Part shown: in pieces, positions 54,857 through 64,000 of the stretch
Layout of the letters: every line of letters starts with the position of its first letter
Numbering within the stretch: position 1 is the stretch's first letter
Assembly: GCF_036898095.1 (NCBI RefSeq)
Contig: NC_090735.1
Span: 900,460 to 964,459 of the forward strand
Source: Palaemon carinicauda
Taxonomy: Eukaryota > Arthropoda > Malacostraca > Decapoda > Palaemonidae
Direction: 5' to 3'
DNA: 64,000 nucleotides
Notes under the pieces: model-generated
Told to the model about the DNA's origin: nothing
Seen by the model: only the letters and a program-made list of their open reading frames with translations
Databases searched by the model: none
Position numbers and translations under genes: made by a program

Positions 54857-55368
54857 TCAACGGAAAGCCCCCCCCGCCAAAAATCCTTCCAGGGCGGGAG
54901 AAGGAGAGAGTACTCGTGCAGGAGAGGGGACCCTCGAGACCGACCTCTTGGGAATCAACTTCGCCCTGGGGGAAGTCACCACGAAGTCCACTCCTCTCTT
55001 TCTCTTCAGCGTAGGAGAGACAGCCGCTGGTTTGTTACCCTGGCCGGTGAGTGCTGGTTTCATAACCCTCATTAACGCCCGTGCCAGCGGATCAAACCAT
55101 GTCTGCTGCTCCAAGGACACAGAGTCCGAAATCCTCGCTAAGGTGAAAGGGATCGGGCGATCCTTTGGAGAGGACACGACGGTTCCTGCCTGAAAAGAAG
55201 GTGGGAAGAATGCTGTACTGACCTGTCTTCGTCCTGCACTACCAACCTGTGCTTGGATGGAGGTGATCCCGAGTGCCGCCTAGGAGCACGCGTCCCTGCT
55301 GCTACCACCGGCTGTGGAATTCGCCGCGAACTATGGTCGCGCGAGGGCGAACGGTCGCGCGGGCGCAC
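54857..55368 (-). pseudogene. Gag-like region of DIRS element C
   Basis: Frames 55177-54857 (SSPKDRPIPFTLARISDSVS, WFDPLARALMRVMKP) and 55368-55138 (MRPRDRSPSRDHSSRRIP) give basic, Ser/Pro-rich proteins. The first encoding arrays lie immediately upstream on the minus strand. No zinc knuckle seen. Confidence 0.45.
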
Positions 55369-55520
55369 AGGCGAGTGGTCGCGCGGGCGCGCAGGCGAGC
55401 GGTCGCGAGGGCGCGCAGGCGAGCGATCGCGCGGGCGCGCAGGCGAGCGATCGCGCGGGCGCGCAGGCGAGCGATCGCGCGGGCGCGCAGGCGAGCGATC
55501 GCGCGGGCGCGCAGGCGAAT
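55346..55520. repeat. 24-bp GC-rich tandem array, about 7 copies
   Basis: The unit reads gcgagcgatcgc then gcgggcgcgcag. It is 8 codons long, so it stays open in both directions. Confidence 0.92.
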
Positions 55521-55565
55521 GGGCGTGACGGCGAGGGATCGTGCTGCCGCGTAGGTGAAGAAGAT

Positions 55566-56145
55566 CGCTGGCGGTAAGCGATGGCGAGCAGCATGTGTAG
55601 GTGAATGATCGCGTGATAGGGTGCGATGGTGATCAGCATCCGCAAGAGGGCGAGCGTTCAGGGTTGTGCGATGAGGAGCAGCATGCGTAAGCGGGCAATC
55701 GTGCAGGGTTGTGCGATGGCGAGCAGCATGCGCAGGTGAATGATCGCGTGAAAGGGTGCGATGGTGATCAGCATCTGCAGGAGGGCGATCGTTCAGGGTT
55801 GTGCGATGAGGAGCAGCATGCGTAAGCGGGCAATCGTTCAGGGTTGTGCGATGGCGAGCAGCATGCGCAGGTGAATGATCGCGTGAAAGGGTGCGATGGT
55901 GATCAGCATCTGCAGGAGGGCGATCGTTCAGGGTTGTGCGATGAGGAGCAGCATGCGTAAGCGGGCAATCGTTCAGGGTTGTGCGATGGCGAGCAGCATG
56001 CGCAGGTGAATGATCGCGTGAAAGGGTGCGATGGTGATCAGCATCCGCAAGAGGGCGATCGTTCAGGGTTGTGCGATGAGGAGCAGCATGCGTAAGCGGG
56101 CAATCGTTCAGGGTTGTGCGATGGCGATCAGCATCCGTAGTTGAG
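55566..56145. repeat. 135-bp higher-order tandem array (three 45-bp subunits)
   Basis: The marker gtgaatgatcgcgtga recurs at 55601, 55736, 55871 and 56006, exactly 135 bp apart. On the minus strand the frame is open and each unit encodes three 15-residue relatives starting HRT (HRTTLNDCPLTHAAP and variants). Confidence 0.93.
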
Positions 56146-56587
56146 GGTCGCGCGATGGCGATCAGCATCCGCAGTTGAGGGTCGCGCGATGGCGATCAGC
56201 ATCCGCAGTTGAGGGTCGCGCGATGGCGATCAGCATCCGCAGTTGAGGGTCGCGCGATGGCGATCAGCATCCGCAGTTGAGGGTCGCGCGATGGCGATCA
56301 GCATCCGCAGTTGAGGGTCGCGCGATGGCGATCAGCATCCGCAGTTGAGGGTCGCGCGATGGCGATCAGCATCCGCAGTTGAGGGTCGCGCGATGGCGAT
56401 CAGCATCCGCAGTTGAGGGTCGCGCGATGGCGATCAGCATCCGCAGTTGAGGGTCGCGCGATGGCGATCAGCATCCGCAGTTGAGGGTCGCGCGATGGCG
56501 ATCAGCATCCGCAGTTGAGGGTCGCGCGATGGCGATCAGCATCCGCAGTTGAGGGTCGCGCGATGGCGATCAGCATCCGCAGTTGAG
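56140..56587. repeat. 34-bp tandem array, about 13 copies
   Basis: The unit reads gagggtcgcgcgatggcg then atcagcatccgcagtt. 34 is not a multiple of 3, so no frame survives. Units are almost identical, indicating recent expansion. Confidence 0.95.
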
Positions 56588-56657
56588 CTAGTAGCTGGCG
56601 AACCATGTTCCTTCAGAAGTGTTGGAGAACGTTGGCGTGCCAGCTGTAACACACGTG

Positions 56658-56756
56658 GGCGATCCGGAGATCGCTGGCGAGCTGATGATCGCTGACGAGC
56701 TGACGATCGCTGGCGAGCTGATGATCGCTGACGAGCTGATGATCGCTGACGAGCAG
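56658..56756. repeat. 18-bp tandem array, about 5 copies
   Basis: Unit gatcgctgacgagctgat with small variants. Next to the 34-bp array and sharing cgatc-type text. Confidence 0.88.
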
Positions 56757-58396
56757 AAGGCTACGCGTGGAAGCCTGCGCAAAGAAGAGTCCTTGACCCC
56801 GACCTGAACCGAAGTTCTAGATCGCGAGGGCGAACGTGGGCGCACAGGGCACGTAACAGGAACCGCAGGGAAGATCATCTTGAAAGCGCTGACGAACAGG
56901 GAGCGCTGACGAACAGAAGGGCGCGCAGGGAAACCCTGACACGCAAGGGAAGAACCCCCGTGGGGGCAACCCTTTGCCCCGAAGGGATCGTTGTCCGCCG
57001 GGAGACTGATGTCCGTCGGAAGACCGCTGTCCGTCGGTAAGACCGTTGTCCGTCGGGAAGACTGTTGCCCGTCGGGAGACGAGATTAGACTGCTGTCCAT
57101 CTGCACCAAGACGGAAGATCGAGAAAAAGAAGTTGTAGGCTGCAAACGGAGATTCAAAAAGGCGCCTCAAGCACCCTTATAGGGAGATGAGAGGCCCTTA
57201 CGACGAGGCGGACGGAGGGCCTTACGGCGAGGGAGGCCAACAGCAACAGCAACAGAAGAAACCTCCGAAGAGGAGTCTCTATGAGTGTACTCTCTCGCGA
57301 ACGACAGAGAAACACTTCGTGGAAGAGACTGGTCAGCCAGTGACCTAAAAGGGGCAATCCTCCGAAGAGGAGCCCCTGCAGTTGCCCAGCCCCTTGAGCG
57401 AAACTGCAGGTGCGACCGCTCAGCACCAAGAGCATAGTCGCACGAAAAAAAGGCAAGAGAAGAACCCCCCAAAAGAGGAAAAGCTCAAGCCTGGACAGGA
57501 AAAAACTTCCCTCGGAAGGAAAGTTATCCGCCCAAGGAGGCAAGCCTCCTGACTGTTCTAAAATGAACTGGAGAGCTGTCCGTCGACACGGGAGTACTAC
57601 CAGTAGAAGGAGACACGCCCCTGACGACAATACAAGGGGGGAGGCAGCAACAGCCGAATCCCCAGGACTCAACCAGACAGCTCACACCGTTGCTATATTA
57701 CAGAAACGAACTAGATCGGTAACTGTAAAAAAATAAAACAAATAATATTAGTACACATTCATTCCCCCGGGAAGGCTCCGAAGAGGAATCCCGAGGAAAA
57801 GGAACAAGAATTACACAACAGGCACGTGCCCTCACAACCACTTACACTCGCGGAAGGAGAGCTGTAACCAAAACAGAATTATAACAATTATAATTATGTA
57901 ACTATGTAATTATGTAATTTAAAAAAAGAATGAATACTAAAGAAAAAAAAACGAAAACCCCGAAAGGAATCGTTCTACAAGCTGAAAAATTAACAACTAC
58001 AATTAGATTCATAAACTAATTGAGACAAAATGTACGGCGTAGCAACCCCACCCACACGGGAAGGAAGCTACAAGGGCGTAGTAAAACATAGTAAAAGGGT
58101 GAACGACCTCAAGAGAGAGAGAGAGAGAGAAAGACCGAAGTCAAACTCGATCGCAACCCATAAAATTAGGCCGTGGTGGCCTAACTGCCGAGGCCTCCAC
58201 GTAGATATCGTACACTACACACACACATCTGAAAAGGAAACTTACTTATTTCTATACTCAAATATATATACAAACATGAAAACATGTTTACATATATATT
58301 GAGTAAAAGAAAAGTAAGCGATTAAGTAAAGACAAAACAGACAATGGCTGCCAAGCGAGGACCAAGACAGAGACGTCTGTCACAGTCCGAGCCAAA
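56757..58396 (-). other. 5' region of DIRS element C between arrays and ITR
   Basis: Open frames on both strands (56588-57157 and 57154-57672 minus; 57410-57736 plus) without a domain I recognise. An imperfect gtccgtcgggaaga repeat occurs around 57000-57075. 57740-58320 is AT-rich with a GA run near 58114. Confidence 0.4.
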
Positions 58397-58586
58397 AGTG
58401 AAAGTGAGTATTCACCTGTGTGTGAGGGGGAGGAGGGGTAGCTAGCTACCACTCCCCTACCCCCCCGCTAACTAGCGCGGGGGTAATACACCCTCGTTAA
58501 ATTCTAATGGCTCGCCATTTCAGCTACGCTAAAAGTAATAACCCTTTGTAAATAGCGTGGTTTGTATTTCGGTTACGGAACAAATG

Positions 58587-60550
58587 CAGAATTTCAAAAC
58601 TGTAACTGGTTATATAAACTTAGAACAACAGTATATCCACCTTTCTACAATTCAATATGAAAAATATTAGTGCGGCATTCTTACCAACAGAGCATCGCTC
58701 AAATAGAATATAATCGGGAACCACATCAAATGGCACTGATTATATCTCACTGAACCTTGTATATAATCTGTAAGACTAGCAATATACATCTGCAAATATT
58801 TTGGTTATCCTTAACTTCCAGATCATGAAGCTTTAATAGGAAAGAAAAAAATTCATATCTGGGGGGAATGTACTTCATTAAGACAGGGTAAACTAAGAAC
58901 ATGGTAGTCGAAATGAGGTCCCAAGGGGGGTGTAGCATCACCCCCAGTAGGTAAGAAAACTGCTCCTAGGTTAGGCTAGGTGGGGAACCTTGAGCTAGGT
59001 AGGGTTTTTGTGTGTTTCCCCATGTAAAATGTGGTTTTTCAGTCTGTCCCACCGAACTACAAAGGCTCCCAAAATCCTCTCCTGGTATTATCTGCTTTAT
59101 TACTGCAACACTCACCATGAAATGAGCGTGACTGCTCTGACACCTCATTTACCTCAAATTGTAAAATACTCAAGATTAGTTAATACTCCTAAAGGACCTT
59201 CAACTCGCTGCATTCCCTTAAGTCAGGTTCACCCTAATTAAATTTAGGTTAGGTTATAACTTGGAAAAGGTGTAGGCAAATTTGAGCATAGTAACATCCC
59301 TAGAAATGTGTGTAGAACATTTGGTCACCAGTCCTGCTGCTCACATAGAAAATGAGAATTGTTCCGATTCGTGTTAGTTGTCACTTAAATACTGTATTAC
59401 TGTATTGTATATATGAGTAAGTTGATTAATGAATTAACGTTAATTTTTCCTTATCAGTCTTCGTTCTGCCGTGACTCGCTACACTCACAATTAAACATTA
59501 GTTTATTGTTCTTCTAGTGTGTATGTATAATGACAGCCATGCCCTATAACTCCCTTTCAGTATTTTCAACCTTATCTCTATCAATACGACAGTCTAAGGG
59601 GTGCCACAAGGGAGCATTAGAACCCTTCCTCAGGTAAGTACGTAAGGACGCAGCTTGTAGGTTAGGCAAGTTCAGATTAGGTGGTGTAATATGCAAGCAG
59701 GTGATCCCGTCCATCGTTATACATAGGCTCCTATCTCCCGTCTGGCAAGCAGTACATGTTTTCTGGAGGGACAAACATCTTAGCCTATAACTCATACGGC
59801 AGTCATCGACAAGAGAAAAAGATTTACGAGCATTTGTATAAAGGTGGACAACACCTTTGCTGACCTAAAAGAAGTCGTCCTTATCTAACGCACCCCCGCA
59901 GACCGTTTAGACGGCCGTATTCTCAGCAATAAGATTGAAAATAAATGCCGTCATATACATACACCCCAAGATTGAAAAGCCTAGCACCCAACATGTCTCC
60001 TGTGAGGAAGAAAGTCTGATAAAAACTAGAATGAAAATTGACTACAGATAAGACTTTAGAATTACCCCTATTATGTTTGTCCAGATTTGAACAGGGAAGA
60101 CTAGCCTAGCCTGCTCTAGCCAGCCTGTTGTCAGGATCGTCGCGCTGTCCTTCCCAAGACCTCACAGTAGTTTAGCCTGTCTGGCCTGCCACTCGGTTAG
60201 ATGGATTAAAGATATGAAAATCACGAGTAGTATTAGAGAAGGCTTAACTAATGAATAGATATATTTATATCGTCTAAATATCAGATTTTTGAACTTGAAG
60301 CTTCTCGAAGATAGCCTTCAGAGGGCTAAATTGTCTAGCCTCGATTGCTTATAGACGTCACACGTAAATTTCAAGTTCGTAATTATTACTGGTGTCATAA
60401 AACACACTGGTAAAGCCATTTATCATCTTAACTGATAAAGAAATACCTTTATAATATATTAGTGACTTAAATTTGACTGCCAACGAAAGGTCTGAGGGTA
60501 GTTACCACGAACCTTCGTATAATATATACCACTCAACAATACTATGTGGT
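58587..60550. repeat. Dispersed-repeat and unassigned region
   Basis: 59310-59510 resembles 8380-8640 (tcacaattaaacattagttt against cgcaattaaacattatttta). 58965-59250 has 'ttaggttaggt'-type text like 6180-6200. No exon recognised. Confidence 0.4.
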
Positions 60551-60890
60551 ACTTTACCTTCTTATTCCAAACGAACACTTCTATCGAGGACCGTTTTAAC
60601 TTAAAATCCGGCGTAAAATTCAACTGGTCACATCTGCTACAGTCATTAACTGGTGTCTGAAAGACTGAGCTCTCTTAACTTCTTACCACTAACGGTGGGA
60701 GGGCAGTGCACTGTGCACACACAGCCAACACAACAACCAATGGAAGTGAACCAGATCACAACTTCACAAGTGCACGCAAGAGACAGGAGACACGAGTCTG
60801 TATCTCCTGTTATCTGACGTGTCTTTCAAAATGGATCCTTATTCGGACACAAGTCTGTGGTTGTAATTAGAACCATCCCATACACACACA
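60551..60890 (-). promoter_or_regulatory. Candidate RCN2 upstream exon/promoter tract (speculative)
   Basis: A repeat-free stretch. On the minus strand it ends with a possible donor (aagaag then gtaaag near 60560), could pair with the acceptor at 48302, and includes ccaat. Nothing proves transcription. Confidence 0.2.
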
Positions 60891-60917
60891 CACACGCACA
60901 CACACATACATATACTG

Positions 60918-61540
<623 letters not shown>

Positions 61541-61596
61541 AAGGGTGAATGTGGCTTTGAATGTGTTTTCACAAACCCTATGTGGTTGTTACGAAA

Positions 61597-61601
61597 AGAA
61601 A

Positions 61602-61675
<74 letters not shown>

Positions 61676-62505
61676 GCTAAGCTATAACCTTAGTTGGAAA
61701 AGCAGGATGCTGTAAGCCCAAAGGCTCCAACGGAGCTCAGTGAGGAAACAAAATAAGGAAATAAATAAACTACATGAGAAGTAATGAATAATCATAATTA
61801 ATTTTTAAGAACAGTAACATTAAAATAGTTCTTTCATATAAAAACTATAAAACGAGACTTATGTCAGCCTGTTCACTAAAAAAACATTTGCTGCAAGTTT
61901 GAACTTTTGAAATTCCACCAATTCAACTGCCTGATTAGGAAGATCATTCCACAACTTGGTCACAGCTGAAATAAAACTTCTAGAATACTGTGTAGTATTG
62001 AGCCTCATGATGGAGAAGACCTGACTATTAGAATTAACTGCAAATCTAGTATTACGAACAGGATGGTACTGCCCGAGAAGATCTGAATGCAAAGGATGGT
62101 CAGAATTATGAAGAATTTTATGCAATATGCATAACGAGCTAATAGAACGACGGTGCCAGAGATTAATATCTAGATCAGGAATAAGAAATTTAATAGACCG
62201 TAAGTTTCTGTCCAACAAATTAAGATGAGAATCAGCAGCTGAAGACCAGACAGGAGAACAACACTCGAAACAAGGTAAAATGAAAGAATTAAAACACTTC
62301 TTCAGAATAGATTGATCACCGAAAATCTTACAAGACTTTATCGATAAGCCAATTTTTTAATTGAAGACGGACCAAATGTGTTTCTCAAAAGTAAATTTGC
62401 TGTCGAGATTCACACCTACAATTTCAAGAGTCACAGTAAAGAAAAAAAAAATCAATGCCGAAATCCGATGTAGAGAAGCCACTGTCCTCGACCTACTTAC
62501 ATTCA
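61597..62505 (-). mobile_element. LINE family 1, 3' half, minus orientation
   Basis: A (TTA)n at 61602-61674, then the complement of the shared tail and the RT C-terminal frame 62218-61859 (LDRNLRSIKFLIPDLDINLW, LHKILHNSDHPLHSDLLGQ). It keeps the frame broken in the copy at 704-2003. Homology continues to about 62505. Confidence 0.85.
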
Positions 62506-62524
62506 TACTTAAGTTTTGTTATGA

Positions 62525-62575
62525 TTATTGGACTTATAGCATCTTGCTTTTCAAGCTAGGGTTATAGCTTACCTT

Positions 62576-62655
<80 letters not shown>

Positions 62656-62656
62656 T
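62525..62656 (+). repeat. LINE/SINE tail fragment with (TAA)n
   Basis: ggacttatagcatcttgctt and ctagggttatagcttacctt, then about 80 bp of (AAT)n. Confidence 0.8.
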
Positions 62657-62925
62657 TTCTCATCACTCATTTCTTCAATGGTTTTCTCTATCTTTTCAAT
62701 TTTTATTTTCATATTTTCTTTTTCACAATCCTTTTCTCCCAACTTCTTATTTCTATTTCCAATAAATTTCTTCAATGCACTTTCCATTGGGGTTCTTCAA
62801 TTGATCCTGAATTATATCTCTGATTAGTCTCTTTTCATCAGATTTTCATATCTTACGTAAGAGTATTATCTTTTATATTCTATTCTGCAATATACTGACC
62901 TTATTCTTGTTTCTCCAATGATGCT
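62657..62925. other. Unassigned spacer
   Basis: T-rich; nothing recognised. Confidence 0.4.
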
Positions 62926-62928
62926 CCC

Positions 62929-63350
<422 letters not shown>

Positions 63351-63353
63351 ATA

Positions 63354-63416
<63 letters not shown>

Positions 63417-63501
63417 TTTACTAGAAAACAGAACATCTCTCAAGTTGTAAAGACTTGGAAAATTTAGTAGTTTAAACTGTGTCATGTATATAAGATTATT
63501 A

Positions 63502-63574
<73 letters not shown>

Positions 63575-63658
63575 TACTACTACTAGAAAACAGAACATCT
63601 CTCAAGTTGTAAAGACTTGGAAAATTTAGTAGTTTAAACTGTGTCATGTATATAAGAA

Positions 63659-63700
<42 letters not shown>

Positions 63701-63777
63701 TAGAAAACAGAACATCTCTCAAGTTGTAAAGACTTGGAAAATTTAGTAGTTTAAACTGTGTCATGTATATAAGAATA

Positions 63778-63859
<82 letters not shown>

Positions 63860-63934
63860 TAGAAAACAGAACATCTCTCAAGTTGTAAAGACTTGGAAAA
63901 TTTAGTAGTTTAAACTGTGTCGTGTATATAAGAA

Positions 63935-64000
<66 letters not shown>
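63354..64000. repeat. Compound satellite: about 80-bp unit alternating with (ATT)n
   Basis: Unit starts (actagaaaacagaacatctc) occur at 63420, 63582, 63699 and 63858, each unit ending gtatataagaata or a close variant, with 40-90 bp of (ATT)n between. The (ATT)n lengths differ while the 80-bp units are almost identical. The array continues past the right edge. Confidence 0.95.

Larger units (their letters stand above)
50558..58586 (-). mobile_element. DIRS-type retrotransposon C, 8 kb, ITRs and ICR intact
   Basis: ITRs about 50598-50767 and 58397-58573 share a long block (gagccattagaatttaacga, gtagctagctacc). The ICR (about 50815-50914) is the reverse complement of the joined left and right ends (aacaaatg at the junction). 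The minus-strand recombinase end is readable at 51534-51801 (HDVGYIATSLAFE, HxxR lost) and 51391-51480. The middle is degenerate. The 5' third carries Arg/Ser/Pro-rich gag-like frames (54857-55368) and four tandem arrays. It differs from A/B in terminal sequence and resembles D and E. Confidence 0.85.

Noticed and set aside
55302..56168. 288-residue ORF as a host repeat protein
   Set aside because: It lies inside DIRS element C, is built from tandem DNA repeats, and has no domain or exon context; treated as former gag expansion.
57154..57736. Host membrane-protein-like ORF (Leu-rich, minus) or basic ORF (plus)
   Set aside because: Within DIRS C near its 5' end; the composition follows GC/repeat bias and no domain or signal is convincing.
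63354..64000. CRISPR-like alternation of conserved units and variable spacers
   Set aside because: The spacers are simple (ATT)n of varying length, so this is a compound satellite.

Overview
This is a repeat-dense eukaryotic window holding parts of two conserved animal genes, both on the minus strand, in a large excess of transposon-derived sequence. Long TE-filled introns, abundant GA/CT and TAA microsatellites, and many LINE/SINE-like copies ending in a shared 'agcatcctgcttttccaac' tail followed by (TAA)n suggest a decapod crustacean, perhaps a caridean shrimp. That placement is inference, not proof.

Host genes. (1) A reticulocalbin-2 (RCN2/ERC-55-like) gene runs from a start codon at 48296 to a stop at 19455. 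Six coding exons were read by hand. Every junction has GT-AG and a consistent phase, giving a 331-residue luminal protein with a signal peptide, six EF-hand loops and a C-terminal FEDEL in place of HDEL. An acceptor just upstream of the ATG implies a 5' UTR intron. (2) The first two exons of a WBP2-like gene (GRAM domain) lie at 9070-9125 and about 3141-3319. The rest lies beyond the left edge.

Layout. 1-2003: ORF remnant and a 5'-truncated LINE. 3141-9125: WBP2 5' exons with a Harbinger deletion derivative in the intron. 10-17 kb: SINE-like copy, decayed BEL/Pao element and a second LINE family with a 9-bp target duplication. 17-19.45 kb: AT-rich tract, probable RCN2 3' UTR. 19.4-34 kb: RCN2 intron 5, carrying two DIRS-type tyrosine-recombinase retrotransposons (20851-23980, 25421-31855), a Harbinger-type MITE and TTAA-flanked MITEs. 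34-46 kb: further exons, more MITEs, a nested DIRS-like fragment and a 2.9-kb TA-flanked TIR element containing a large palindrome. 47.0-48.1 kb: a 47-bp minisatellite of about 23 copies abutting the RCN2 5' splice site. 48.5-58.6 kb: a truncated and then a full-span DIRS-type element, the latter with four kinds of GC-rich tandem repeat. 58.6-64 kb: dispersed repeats, a 617-bp (TA)n tract, a LINE copy and a compound satellite.

The most notable structure is the set of DIRS-type elements. Three keep both inverted terminal repeats and an internal region that is the reverse complement of the joined right and left ends, as the DIRS circular-intermediate model predicts. The elements fall into at least two lineages by terminal sequence. 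I found no CRISPR array, operon, tRNA or rRNA.
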